Assembly: GCA_009995705.1 (NCBI GenBank)
Contig: JAADBR010000003.1
Span: forward strand, 1 to 62,007
Source of the DNA: Microcystis aeruginosa W13-11
GTDB taxonomy: Bacteria; Cyanobacteriota; Cyanobacteriia; Cyanobacteriales; Microcystaceae
Direction of reading: 5' to 3'
Length of the DNA stretch: 62,007 bases
Shown: positions 16,510-25,908 of the stretch, in pieces
How the letters are laid out: every line of letters begins with the position of its first letter
Numbering within the stretch: position 1 is the first letter of the stretch
The notes under the pieces: generated by a model
The model's database searches: none
What the model was told of the DNA's origin: nothing
What the model saw: only the letters and a program-made list of their open reading frames with translations
Made by a program: the position numbers and the translations under genes

Positions 16510-18144
16510 TTATTTAATTTTGCTTTTTATCAGGCGTGTTAGGCAGAAAATACCGCCTAGGGTCAAGAGGGCGAGAACATTATCCGCTTCTGGAGTAGTA
16601 ACGCCACCGTTGATAAAAAATTGAGAGCGGTTCCAAACACTTCCCCCCACCCTGCGACCTAAAATTCGGCCTTGAATATCGCCGTCGAGGAAGTGAATAC
16701 CGCCATAACGACGGGAAATACCAGCTTCATCGGCCGCTTCTGAGAAAGTATCCCAAAAGAGAGTAACTTGACTACCCGGAGTGATACCAGGTTCAAAAGC
16801 CGAAGTGCCGGGGGCAAAGGTGACAGAACCACCAAAGACATCGCTACCGGTGAAAAGACGCAGGATTTCCGCCCCGGCGGCACTAAAGGCACTATGGCCG
16901 GAGGTATATTCGGCGAAGGGGGGTGAAGGAGGACCAAAGGGATTCTGGTAGGTGAGAAATTGGGTAGCGGGAATAGTTCTCGTTCCTAAACCGGGGCCGC
17001 CCCAAGCGTCAATGACAAATACGCCATCACCCCGGTCAGTCCCGATTAAACCCAAGCGACCTAACTCACGAATCACGCGCACGGGACGGGCAGAATTATA
17101 GGATAGTTTCGCTTCCCAGGTGGCAATCCCCGCGTCCATAACCGCGTTACCGAGGGCGAAGAATAACTGCACATCTTCGTCGAGAGTATTATTATCCCGC
17201 TGGGAGATATCTTGCCCGAACTCCATCCATGTACCCGGAGGAAAGGGGGTTCCAGGGCCATCTTCCCAAAATTCGGCGATTAGTTTCTGTTCGTCGGTGA
17301 GATTGGCGCTCAATTCCACCACATCAACCGCCTGCTGGATGAAAGCGGGATTAATATCTACTCCCACCGAAGCAGCACTAATAGGAACAACTGTACCATT
17401 AGACCGAGTGATCGTTCCCGCCTGTAAATCCGCCGAAGCGTTGGGATCTAGGAGAAAACGGGTGATTTCGGGGGGACGATATTGAGCATTATCGGTTAGG
17501 GAGAAGGATTGCACCGTTCCCCAGTGGGGGGTGAGATATCTCTGTAGTGCTGAACCAGAATCGATGGGAACACTCTCTGGAGTCCAGAGTTCGATATCGA
17601 CCACTTGAGTGGGAGTGTTGGGGGTGCTGTAACCGATGGTATCAACGTAGTTGTTTAACTGATTGGAACCGTCATTACGACGGGCATTCATCAGTGTGGC
17701 GGCGATGGTGTTACCGATTCCCGCTGCCGTAGTGGTATCGGTGCTGGTATTGTTGGGGTTGTAACCAAGACTATTCATCCGAGCAGTCAAATTAGCCGTT
17801 TGTGTGGGTAGCAGTTCCGTTAACACCCGATAGGCGGCAAAACTAATCGCTTCCTGTTTATTGGCTTGAGTATTTTCGTTCGTAGGACGTTGTAAAGTAT
17901 CTCCCAGAACGGTACTAATGGGCGTAGCTTCGTAGGCTGACCAAGCATCGTACATAGCAGTGCCAAGGATGCCATAGAGCCGAGAAGCTACCGTCGGTCC
18001 CTGGGGTTGATTTCTAACACCTTGAGTGGCGGCACCAATCCAATCACTGGCCACCGTGACCGCTTGAGCAGGTGACACTGGCAGCAAGGCAGTGGAAGCA
18101 ATTCCTAAAGGGAAAAGAGTTAAAGACAGTAGTTTTTTGTACAT
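16510..18144 (-). CDS. Secreted vanadium-dependent haloperoxidase-like protein
   Basis: 544 residues from MYKKLLSLTL. An N-terminal signal peptide (cleavage near SPAQA) is followed by a PAP2/haloperoxidase fold with all three vanadate-site motifs: KLSYNSARP (K-x6-RP), EYTSGHSAFS, and SRRYGGIH (SRxxxGxH). The C-terminus, TPEADNVLALLTLGGIFCL then a basic tail, looks like a degenerate PEP-CTERM sorting helix. The enzyme would oxidise halide with peroxide outside the plasma membrane; acid phosphatase activity is an alternative for this fold. A methionine three codons upstream (18153) is also possible. Confidence 0.87.
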   Translation of the reverse strand: MYKKLLSLTLFPLGIASTALLPVSPAQAVTVASDWIGAATQGVRNQPQGPTVASRLYGILGTAMYDAWSAYEATPISTVLGDTLQRPTNENTQANKQEAISFAAYRVLTELLPTQTANLTARMNSLGYNPNNTSTDTTTAAGIGNTIAATLMNARRNDGSNQLNNYVDTIGYSTPNTPTQVVDIELWTPESVPIDSGSALQRYLTPHWGTVQSFSLTDNAQYRPPEITRFLLDPNASADLQAGTITRSNGTVVPISAASVGVDINPAFIQQAVDVVELSANLTDEQKLIAEFWEDGPGTPFPPGTWMEFGQDISQRDNNTLDEDVQLFFALGNAVMDAGIATWEAKLSYNSARPVRVIRELGRLGLIGTDRGDGVFVIDAWGGPGLGTRTIPATQFLTYQNPFGPPSPPFAEYTSGHSAFSAAGAEILRLFTGSDVFGGSVTFAPGTSAFEPGITPGSQVTLFWDTFSEAADEAGISRRYGGIHFLDGDIQGRILGRRVGGSVWNRSQFFINGGVTTPEADNVLALLTLGGIFCLTRLIKSKIK

Positions 18145-18233
18145 GACCAGCAAATGGAAATAAATGGGCGGAAAGCGAGGAAAAACAGACTAAGAGAAGG
18201 ATTATCTTTCAGATAATTTCAATTCAGGCCAGC

Positions 18234-18314
18234 TTAGTTTTTGGGTCTTTGGAATCTCGATAAAATTCCCAGAGTTCCCAAGACAACTAACCCCACAGAA
18301 ACGGAAGGTTCAGG
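18234..18314 (-). pseudogene. Orphan PEP-CTERM sorting-signal relic
   Basis: In the minus strand a short frame reads PEPSVSVGLVVLGTLGILSR and ends FQRPKN before TAA: a complete PEP-CTERM tripartite signal (PEP motif, hydrophobic helix, basic end). The codon just before the first proline is a stop, so the secreted body of the protein is gone. It lies 90 bases upstream of the haloperoxidase start, same strand. Confidence 0.75.
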
Positions 18315-18877
18315 TTAGTCCTTGAATTTGTACTATAGCAGTTGATTAGCAGTATAACCTTTGCTGAAGCGTCAGCGGGGCTACTCCCAAAGACAGATGA
18401 CCAACTTTCGGCATTGGTCTAAGCGCATCTATGCCAGGCGTCAAGTTAAGTTTTTTTAAGAGATCGATCATACTGTAGGGGGAGCCAAAGCTTAAAAAAA
18501 ACTTAAAAAAAGCTGCGATGGACAAAACTGGCTGGATAAGTTTTCCACATGACCCCCCAGTAGATTACTTCTTTCAAAACTATACCTATCAATTGTTTCA
18601 GACGCTTTTAAGTTTTCTATCTTTTTGTTAAGAAATATCCGACTAATGGACGTAATAAGGGGGAGGGCATTATCATAACGCAAGAGAAAATAATCAACTT
18701 TTGCGGAATAAATCTCAAGGAGCTTGTATTCCTGAATCATTAAGACAAGAGGAATATAACCATCTACTTATCTAAGTTAGTCGGTCTTTTCCTAACAAGA
18801 GCGGTCGGCATTTTGGCTGAAAGTGAGTAGGGAAAATTCCGCACCGACACCCTGCTCATCTTTGCGAGAAAATTGCT
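18315..18877. other. Intergenic region upstream of the decarboxylase gene
   Basis: About 560 bases with A/T-rich stretches, including direct repeats built on CTTAAAAAAA near 18490-18510. A minus-strand frame of 82 codons (18492-18740) has no family likeness, no clear ribosome binding site and low-complexity ends; I do not call it a gene. Promoter elements for the gene at 18878 are presumably here but none is convincing by eye. Confidence 0.4.
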
Positions 18878-20521
18878 ATGATCACCATCGGCGAATATTT
18901 ATTCCAGCGTCTCCATAATTTAGGGGTTAATCATATTTTTGGGGTGCCGGGGGATTATGTCCTCGATTTGATGGATGTTTTGGTGGAAAGTCCGATCGAA
19001 TTAGTTTGCACCTGTAATGAGCTTAACGCAGGTTATGCCGCCGATGCCTACGCGCGAGTCAAGGGGATGGGTGCTGTCTGTGTCACCTACGGAGTCGGGG
19101 GATTTAGCCTGGTTAATGCTGTGGTCGGTGCTTACGCTGAAAGAGTTCCCCTGGTGGTAATTAGTGGAGCTTCTGATCGCTCGATTCGCCGGGATAATTT
19201 ATTATTACACCACACCACGGGCGATTATAATCTGCAATTTTCGATCATGGAAAAAGTCACGGTTGCCTCGGTTATTCTCACTAATTCTGCCCAAGCAGCC
19301 AGCCAAATCGATCAAACTTTAGCAGCTTGTTTGCATCATAAACGTCCTGTGTATGTCGAAATTCCCCGGGATCTAGTCTATCGTCCCTGTATCCCCTCAG
19401 AAAATCCAATTTATTTAACCGATAATCTCACGGATGCTGCCGCTTTAGAAGAAGCAGTGGAAGAAGCGTTTTTTTTATTAGAAAAAGCGGAAAAACCAAT
19501 TATTTTAGCGGGAGTAGAATTCCATCGGTTTAAACTCCAAGATAAGTTGCTGAAACTTTTAGAGGTAACGGGTTATCCCTTAGCCACCACTATTTTAGGT
19601 AAGTCGTCAATTTCGGAAATGTTGCCGCAATTTATCGGCACTTATGTGGGAGCATTAAGTCGCGAATACGTTAGTCAACGGGTGGAAAATGCCGATTGTG
19701 TCCTCTGTTTAGGGGCAATCATGTCCGATATGAATTTAGGGGGATTTACGGCTAATTTAAATCCCAATAATTTGATTAATGCCAACTCTGAGAAAGTAAA
19801 AATTAAACATCACTTCTATCAACCGGTATTCCTAGGGGATTTTATCGATTGTTTAATTGATAAACTAAGTCACAAAGAAGCGGCAACACTAGAAATTAAA
19901 CCCGCGGCCGAATTAAATAATTTAGAATTCATCGCCGTGCCAGAGCAAAAATTAACTAATGCTCGTTTTTATGAGCGAATGAATCATTTTATCGCTCAAG
20001 AATCTTTTGTTATTTCCGATACAGGGGACGCAATTATTGCCACGATTGATTTATTAATGCCTCAAAAAACCGACTTTATTGGTCAAGCATTTTATCTCTC
20101 TATTGGTTATTCAATTCCCGCCTGTTTAGGAGTAGCTTTTGCCGCACCAAACACTCGTCCTATCGTCTTTGTGGGGGATGGTGCTTTTCAAATGACTGCC
20201 CAAGAACTTTCGACAATTATCCGCCACCATCTCAATCCAATTATCTTTTTAATTAACAATGATGGTTACACGATCGAGCGGGTAATTCAGGATAATATGT
20301 ATAATGATCTACAACCGTGGAAATATCACCAATTACCGGCAGTATTTAACGGGGAAAGTTGGAGTTGTCAAGTCAGGACAGAAGGGGAATTAGAAAAGGC
20401 TTTATCGATTGCCCAGGGTAACATCGATCGTCTATCATTTATTGAAGTACATCTCGATCGTTTTGACTGTTCCCCAGGCTTAACTCGTTTAGGTCAAGCT
20501 ATACGTTCACCCCATGCTTAG
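18878..20521 (+). CDS. Thiamine-dependent 2-oxoacid decarboxylase (PDC/IPDC family)
   Basis: 547 residues. Family features include HIFGVPGDYVLDLMD, the catalytic-glutamate stretch CTCNELNAGYAADAYAR, the tandem-histidine motif LLLHHTTGDY that distinguishes pyruvate/indolepyruvate decarboxylases from acetolactate synthases, and the cofactor motif VGDGAFQMTAQE...NNDGYTIER. It would decarboxylate pyruvate or another 2-oxoacid to an aldehyde in the cytosol, giving a fermentative outlet; with nifJ at 37033 the window contains two separate pyruvate-consuming routes. Substrate cannot be fixed from sequence. Confidence 0.92.
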   Translation: MITIGEYLFQRLHNLGVNHIFGVPGDYVLDLMDVLVESPIELVCTCNELNAGYAADAYARVKGMGAVCVTYGVGGFSLVNAVVGAYAERVPLVVISGASDRSIRRDNLLLHHTTGDYNLQFSIMEKVTVASVILTNSAQAASQIDQTLAACLHHKRPVYVEIPRDLVYRPCIPSENPIYLTDNLTDAAALEEAVEEAFFLLEKAEKPIILAGVEFHRFKLQDKLLKLLEVTGYPLATTILGKSSISEMLPQFIGTYVGALSREYVSQRVENADCVLCLGAIMSDMNLGGFTANLNPNNLINANSEKVKIKHHFYQPVFLGDFIDCLIDKLSHKEAATLEIKPAAELNNLEFIAVPEQKLTNARFYERMNHFIAQESFVISDTGDAIIATIDLLMPQKTDFIGQAFYLSIGYSIPACLGVAFAAPNTRPIVFVGDGAFQMTAQELSTIIRHHLNPIIFLINNDGYTIERVIQDNMYNDLQPWKYHQLPAVFNGESWSCQVRTEGELEKALSIAQGNIDRLSFIEVHLDRFDCSPGLTRLGQAIRSPHA

Positions 20522-20638
20522 ACTGGTTATGCTATTAGGTTTTGACTGTGTGAAGCTGCCCTAAGACACCAGACTGAAACTCTTTTGGGTCCCAAGAGTC
20601 AACAATTAAGATACAATCGGTATCTTAATCAAAGTGTG

Positions 20639-22057
20639 ATGGTGACAACCGCAACTAAAAACCCTATGAATGCTTTTTGGAAACAAATCACCCTATTGAA
20701 CTTTTCGCCCGCTTCTTGGTCAAAATATAGCTATCTGCATCGTTTCGTCGGCCTTTTTAGTCAATGGCGACAGGGTAGCCGGTTTGTGGAGTGGACAGAA
20801 CTGATGGGTGCGCTGTTAATCTCTCTTCTTATCGCCACCGCTCCGTTTTTCTCCACCAGTCAAATCGGTTTTTTATTGTTAGCAATAGCGGGTTATTGGC
20901 TACTCTTAACCCTTGTGGATGAAGGCAAAATCGGGGTGACACCGATTCACATTTTAGTGCTTTTATACTGGGGAATTGCCACGGTTTCTACGGCTTTTTC
21001 TCCCGTTAAAACCGCAGCTTTGGAAGGATTAATTAAATTAACTCTCAATCTGATCTTTTTTGCCTTTACTGCCCGAATTATGCGCTCACAACGCCTAACA
21101 AATTGGATTCTGACTACTTTAGTTTTAACCGCCTTAGCAGTGAGCGTTTACGGCATTCGTCAGCAAATTTTTGGTGCGGAACAGTTAGCAACTTGGAACG
21201 ATCCCACTTCAGAATTAGCGGGGGATACTAGGGTTTATAGTTATCTCGGTAATCCTAATTTATTAGCTAGTTATTTATTTCCAGGTATTGCTTTTAGCGC
21301 TGCAGCCTTGTTTGTGTGGCAGGGATGGCTACCGAAAATTTTAGCGGCTTTACTAACTTTAGCCAATGGTGCTTGTTTATTTTTTACCGAGAGTCGTGGC
21401 GGTTGGATTGGTTTGATAGTCCTAGGAATTGTCTTCTTATTGCTATTATTTTATTGGTTCAAAAATTATCTACCTTTATTTTGGCAAACCTGGCTTTTAC
21501 CCTTAGTTTTAGGTGGTTTAGCCGTGGTGGTTTTAGGGGCGATTTTATTGGTGGAGCCGCTGCGAATTCGGGTGATGAGTATTTTCGCGGGCCGGGAAGA
21601 TAGTAGTAATAACTTTCGGATTAATGTTTGGGATGCAGTTATTCGCATGATTCAAACTTATCCGCTTTTGGGCATCGGACCGGGTAATGATGCTTTTAAG
21701 AAAATTTATCCCCTATTCATGAAGCCAAAATACACGGCTTTAAGTGCCTATTCTGTGCTATTAGAAATCATGGTAGAAACGGGAATTATTGGTTTTACCT
21801 GTTTCCTCTGGTTATTAGTTACAACTATCGGCCAAGGCATCCATCAAATTAAACTTTTACGCGATAAAATGGATAGTCAAGGCTTTTGGTTAATCGGGGC
21901 AATTGCCACTATGGCTGGAATTCTTGCCCACGGTTTTTTTGATACAGTTTGGTATCGTCCCCAGGTTAGTACCCTCTGGTGGTTAGTTTTGGGTTTAATT
22001 GCTAGTCGTTGTTATTCCCCCGCTAGGAATTTTGATCGCGACAATTCTCTCCTCTAG
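20639..22057 (+). CDS. ictB: IctB-type membrane protein (O-antigen ligase superfamily)
   Basis: 472 residues from the chosen ATG (MVTTATKNPMNAFWKQ); a TTG at 20585 would add 18 residues. About 10-12 membrane helices, with the Wzy/WaaL-type periplasmic loop near YSYLGNPNLLASYLFPG, FTESRGGWIGL and NFRINVWDAVIRMIQTYPLLGIGPGNDAF. IctB was first proposed as an inorganic carbon accumulation protein, but the fold is that of O-antigen ligases and polymerases, so an envelope glycan role is a serious alternative. It is the second gene after the decarboxylase (117 bases), converging with moxR. Confidence 0.88.
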   Translation: MVTTATKNPMNAFWKQITLLNFSPASWSKYSYLHRFVGLFSQWRQGSRFVEWTELMGALLISLLIATAPFFSTSQIGFLLLAIAGYWLLLTLVDEGKIGVTPIHILVLLYWGIATVSTAFSPVKTAALEGLIKLTLNLIFFAFTARIMRSQRLTNWILTTLVLTALAVSVYGIRQQIFGAEQLATWNDPTSELAGDTRVYSYLGNPNLLASYLFPGIAFSAAALFVWQGWLPKILAALLTLANGACLFFTESRGGWIGLIVLGIVFLLLLFYWFKNYLPLFWQTWLLPLVLGGLAVVVLGAILLVEPLRIRVMSIFAGREDSSNNFRINVWDAVIRMIQTYPLLGIGPGNDAFKKIYPLFMKPKYTALSAYSVLLEIMVETGIIGFTCFLWLLVTTIGQGIHQIKLLRDKMDSQGFWLIGAIATMAGILAHGFFDTVWYRPQVSTLWWLVLGLIASRCYSPARNFDRDNSLL

Positions 22058-22071
22058 GGGTTCAAAGTAGT

Positions 22072-22995
22072 TCAGGCACAGATGCGATCCTCGATCGCCA
22101 CCGATTGCAGAAGTCTTTCCACGATCGCTTTAGCTTGACGACCGTGACTAGGAATCAGACGATGGCAGAAGACGTAGGGAGTAATCAACTTAACATCATC
22201 GGGGATAGCATAATCGCGACCTTCGAGGAAAGCGTAAGCTTGAACTGCTTTTTGCAAAACCACACAACCCCGGGGACTGACTCCCAAACTAATATCTTCG
22301 TGATCACGGGTAGCGCGGACTAAATCGACGATATATTGCTGTAAAGTGGGAGCTACCCGGACCAGACTGACTAATCTTTGCAATTCTCCCACCTGTTCTA
22401 GGGAAATACAAGCTTCTAGGGATTTAACCGTCTCTTGAGAATGCTGTCTTTGTAACATTTTTAATTCTTCTGTGGCGCTGGGATAACCCAAACTCAGGCA
22501 AACGGCAAAACGGTCCATTTGCGCTTCTGGAAGCGGAAAAGTGCCTTGATATTCGATCGGATTTTGGGTGGCAATCACAAAGAAGGGTTGGGGGACTGGC
22601 CGCGCTTCTCCATCGATGGTAACTTGTTTTTCTTCCATGACTTCTAGAAGTGCCGATTGGGTGCGCGGGGTGGCCCGGTTGATTTCATCGGCCAAGAGGA
22701 CGTTAGCAAAAGCGGGGCCAGGGATAAATTCAAATTCCCGACTGTTGGGGTTCCAAATCGTGGTTCCTGTGATATCACTGGGGAGGAGGTCGGGGGTGCA
22801 TTGTACCCGTTGGAAACGACCGTTAATGGAACGCGCTAAGGATTTGGCTAACAGGGTTTTGCCGACTCCGGGGACATCTTCCAGGAGAGCGTGGCCACCA
22901 CTGAGTAAAGCCACCAGCACAATGCGAATCGATTTGGTTTGGCCGACGATGCTCTGGCTCAAATTTTCCATCAAAATATCAATAGCGTCTCTCAT
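22072..22995 (-). CDS. MoxR-family AAA+ ATPase
   Basis: 307 residues from MRDAIDILMENLSQS. Walker A LEDVPGVGKTLLAKSLA, Walker B NVLLADEINRATPR, sensor 1 FVIATQNPIEYQG and the C-terminal GVSPRGCVVLQKA are those of the MRP/APE2220-like MoxR subfamily. Such ATPases act as chaperones with vWA-domain partners, commonly encoded nearby; no vWA or DUF58 gene adjoins this one. It is unrelated in subfamily to the MoxR ATPase of the conflict operon at 49000. A longer start at 23019 is possible. Confidence 0.9.
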   Translation of the reverse strand: MRDAIDILMENLSQSIVGQTKSIRIVLVALLSGGHALLEDVPGVGKTLLAKSLARSINGRFQRVQCTPDLLPSDITGTTIWNPNSREFEFIPGPAFANVLLADEINRATPRTQSALLEVMEEKQVTIDGEARPVPQPFFVIATQNPIEYQGTFPLPEAQMDRFAVCLSLGYPSATEELKMLQRQHSQETVKSLEACISLEQVGELQRLVSLVRVAPTLQQYIVDLVRATRDHEDISLGVSPRGCVVLQKAVQAYAFLEGRDYAIPDDVKLITPYVFCHRLIPSHGRQAKAIVERLLQSVAIEDRICA

Positions 22996-23244
22996 AGCAC
23001 AAATGGGGTATTTTGTCAAGAAGATTAATGTTAAGTTTTTTTGATCTTAACGATTCTTTTCCTAATTTGCCCACACTAGCGAGGAAAGTTGAGAGACAAT
23101 GGCGGGAAATTTTCTGCTAGGGAGCTAATCAGGGTTAGGGTGGCCAGCAGGGAGAAAATTAGTTAAGAATTGTTGCCCGTGGGCGAAATCAAGATTTTCA
23201 GTCGGTTCAGTCTGATAAAATCGGGAGGAATTTCTCTTATATCG

Positions 23245-23769
23245 ATGAAGATGAAAGCCAGTTCGCTCGTTTTTAGTCTTGTTTTAGGCATCGCAGCCAG
23301 TACATTAACCAATAGTTTACCCGAAAATTTGACTTTCAATTCTCGGAAAATATTGGCTCAAGATCAGGCTCCTTCCTGTCCCCTCCCTCCAGATATTGCC
23401 GTCACTTTTCGCAATAGTGAATGTCAGGCAGTTACCCTAGAAAAACCCCAGACTTTTTTCCGTTATTATAGTGACGAAAATAGCAAAAAAGGTCGTTTTC
23501 TGACCACGGATCAATATACCACCAATGTGGAGGTGATCAGAAATTTAGCCCTCGATCAAAAGTGGAATCCTCCCAATCAAGCGACCAAAGTGGTATCGGT
23601 GACTTTACCGGCGGGAACAACGGTTTATCAAGGAATTGTCGCCCCCCAGAATCCGGCTGATTGTTATCCCGGTGGTGGTCAGCAAACTTTTATTAAAGAC
23701 TCGCGAGATGCCAATATAAAATGGGGAGAGGGGCGAGCAATAACCGTTACATCTCTTTCCTGTCGCTAG
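23245..23769 (+). CDS. Secreted hypothetical protein
   Basis: 174 residues from MKMKASSLVFSLVLGIAAST, a clear signal peptide with likely processing before or near KILAQDQAPS. The mature part has two conserved-looking cysteines (SCPLP, SECQ), later cysteines (DCYPGGGQ, SLSC), and no membrane segment, so it is probably periplasmic with disulfides. I do not recognise the family. The small gene at 23776 follows by six bases and is probably cotranscribed. Confidence 0.7.
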   Translation: MKMKASSLVFSLVLGIAASTLTNSLPENLTFNSRKILAQDQAPSCPLPPDIAVTFRNSECQAVTLEKPQTFFRYYSDENSKKGRFLTTDQYTTNVEVIRNLALDQKWNPPNQATKVVSVTLPAGTTVYQGIVAPQNPADCYPGGGQQTFIKDSRDANIKWGEGRAITVTSLSCR

Positions 23770-23775
23770 AATATT

Positions 23776-24048
23776 ATGGAAACGAACATGAGGGAATTAA
23801 TTCAATCAATTGACCAAGCTATTACCGTGGCCGAACAGATGCAGAAAACAGAAAGATCGACTCGGATTGAGGGTTTAATTTCTGTCCTAAAAACCATCAA
23901 AAGTCAGGCTTTAGCTGGTCAATTACCACCGTCTCAAGGCATTGTTACCCTAGGATTAGCGCGAGAAGTAGCTGATTGGATCGATCCCCTTGATTCTCCT
24001 TTATTGAAAGCGGTGGGTAAAGTGGAAAGAGAATACCAAAAATATTAG
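23776..24048 (+). CDS. Small conserved hypothetical protein
   Basis: 90 residues, helical and soluble: METNMRELIQSIDQAITVAE, then TRIEGLISVLKTIKSQALAG and VADWIDPLDSPLLKAVGKVE. It starts six bases after the secreted protein gene and overlaps ribF tail to tail by four bases. No named family recognised; composition and codon use are those of a real gene. Confidence 0.65.
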   Translation: METNMRELIQSIDQAITVAEQMQKTERSTRIEGLISVLKTIKSQALAGQLPPSQGIVTLGLAREVADWIDPLDSPLLKAVGKVEREYQKY

Positions 24049-25004
24049 GAGTTGTCGGTTACAGAAGTTAGAATTAACCGAGAGCGATTGCAGTCTATCT
24101 CGATCTGATTTTTTAATCGATCGAGAGAATTAAATTTCTGTTCTGGTCGCAGGAATTGCACTAAATCCATCGTTAAAATGCGATCATATACATTGCCCGA
24201 CCAATCCAATAAATGGATTTCCACACTGATAGTTTTTCCCTCGATTGTGGGACGATAACCGATGTTCAAAACTGCTGGTAAGTGAGAAGCATCGAGATGC
24301 ACCCAACCGCAATAAACCCCCAGTCGCGGCAATAATTTATCGGGAGGAACCTGTAGATTAGCGGTATGAAAACCTAATGTTCTGCCCAGTTGTTGCCCGA
24401 TGACCACACGACCGGTTAAACTGTAGGGACGACCTAACATTTGTCTGGCTTGCTCAACGTTTCCTGCTGCCAAAGCTTGACGAATTAGGGAACTACTAAT
24501 TCGACCCGTCCCACAGTTTTTTAAAGCAACAATCTCGACTTTAATGTTAAATTGAGAGGCGATCTGTAATAAATCTTCCGCTGTACCTTGACGACGATAA
24601 CCGAAGCGGAAATCTTGACCAACACTGATCGATTTAGCCTGTAATTTTGCTACTAAAATCTGTTCGATAAAAGCCAAGGGAGTCAGGGAAGCTAATTGAG
24701 CAGAAAAAGGCAGTAAAACTAATTGTTTAACGCCTAAATTCTCTAAAACTTCCACCTTTTCCCCTAGAGGAGTTAATAACTGCCATTTTTCTCGCGTAAA
24801 AAATTCCCGCGGGTGGGGAGTAAAACTAACAACGGTGGGATACGCGGGTTCATCCTGAAAAATTGGCTGTAGGACGGTTTGATGACCTAGGTGCAAACCA
24901 TCAAAGTTACCAAGAGCGATCGCACTAGGGGCTAAAATACGGGTATTAGGGGAATCTACAATCCACACGCTGGCTTTAAGAACAGATACAAGAGAATAAT
25001 TCAA
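24045..25004 (-). CDS. ribF: Riboflavin kinase / FAD synthetase (RibF)
   Basis: 319 residues. The N-terminal adenylyltransferase domain has ALGNFDGLHLGHQTVL and SVGQDFRFGYRRQGTAEDLL; SSSLIRQALAAGNVEQA closes it. The C-terminal kinase domain (from about 185) carries YSLTGRVVIGQQLGRTLGFHTANL and GVYCGWVHLD. It makes FMN from riboflavin and then FAD. The first residues before IALGNFDG are unusually long, but no better start is evident. Downstream (towards 24045) it converges with the 90-residue gene. Confidence 0.95.
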   Translation of the reverse strand: MNYSLVSVLKASVWIVDSPNTRILAPSAIALGNFDGLHLGHQTVLQPIFQDEPAYPTVVSFTPHPREFFTREKWQLLTPLGEKVEVLENLGVKQLVLLPFSAQLASLTPLAFIEQILVAKLQAKSISVGQDFRFGYRRQGTAEDLLQIASQFNIKVEIVALKNCGTGRISSSLIRQALAAGNVEQARQMLGRPYSLTGRVVIGQQLGRTLGFHTANLQVPPDKLLPRLGVYCGWVHLDASHLPAVLNIGYRPTIEGKTISVEIHLLDWSGNVYDRILTMDLVQFLRPEQKFNSLDRLKNQIEIDCNRSRLILTSVTDNS

Positions 25005-25055
25005 GCGATTAATCTTGAGTGTAGCCTTTTGATTCTATATCAATCGGGCGATCAA

Positions 25056-25160
25056 TCCAAAAAAACACCCCCAATTACTTGGAGGCCTTTGGAAGCTTTA
25101 GCAAATTGAACGTGAACGATCCAGGTGCGATCGGTCAGAAATTCCCAATTAATTGCACCA
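25056..25160 (-). pseudogene. Duplicated rplA fragment joined to a copy of the rplA terminator
   Basis: On the minus strand the segment encodes the phrase DRTWIVHVQFAKASK, which copies [15 protein letters not shown] inside L1 (rplA, 26271), and is followed by a CCCCCAATTACTTGGAGGCC hairpin sequence that copies the terminator after rplA (26226-26247). The roughly 160 coding bases that separate these two parts in rplA are absent here. This is a recombination scar and not a gene. The remainder of 25005-25619 shows no feature I can support. Confidence 0.8.
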
Positions 25161-25619
25161 GAAAAATTAGGGAAACAAGCATTCATTAATTGTTCAGTTC
25201 GTTCTTCTCTTGGCTGTCTGTGGTTGTTCTTCGTGCTTTTGTGGTTTCCCAATCTGATCAAGCATAAGGTTCTTGTTTTTGTTTCTTTTGTTCTAATCTT
25301 GTTTCTAATAATATAGCGTTTCTGATTCACAAGAGGTACATTCCCGATCCTGAACAGCTTAATCAGCAAAGGTTTAAGTGTGCCGCACAGATGCGAGAAC
25401 CGCTATAGACGATCTTCTTGAGAAAGAACATCAATAACTTGTCAAAATGATAACAGTATCACAAATTTATTGTTTTTTTTCCAACAGCTATAAACATCAA
25501 GACAGAGCGATCCCGAAAGTATCTAGCCAAAGGCGAGCGCACTTTAGTTAACTAACGGTTTACCATAGTAGGGTGGGCGATTTTTATACCACTTATTTTA
25601 TTTATTGTGTATAATTAAG

Positions 25620-25908
25620 ATGATGACGACTAATTTTGAATGGGATAAAGACAAAGCTGAGATAAATCTGAGAAAACACGATATTTCTTTTAATGAGGCT
25701 AAAACTGTCTTTGAAGATACCTATTCTTTGACTTTAGATGATCCTACTCATCCAATCCTAGAAGATCGTTTTTTTGACAATTGGTTATTCTAGTCAAAAC
25801 CGCTTGCTTTTAGTTGTTCATACTGAAAGACAAAGAAATATCAGAATCATTAGTGCTAGGAGAGTAACTAAACATGAAAGAAAAATCTATGAACAAAGTA
25901 ATGAATGA
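25620..25908 (+). pseudogene. BrnT-like toxin with a frameshift in a T run
   Basis: The N-terminal half (TNFEWDKDKAEINLRKHDIS, FNEAKTVFEDTYSLTLDD, then EDRFF) and the C-terminal half in the next frame (IGYSSQNRLLLVVHTE, IRIISARRVTKHERKIYEQ) together make a complete BrnT ribonuclease toxin of about 95 residues. They are split by a seven-T run at about 25770; removing one T restores the whole protein. This may be a true mutation, a phase-variable tract or a sequencing error. The antitoxin gene follows with overlap. ATG 25620 is preferred over the upstream TTG. Confidence 0.8.

Noticed and set aside
22072..22995. Housekeeping MoxR gene as part of a second conflict system
   Set aside because: It belongs to the common MRP-type MoxR subfamily and has no vWA, VMAP or effector neighbour.
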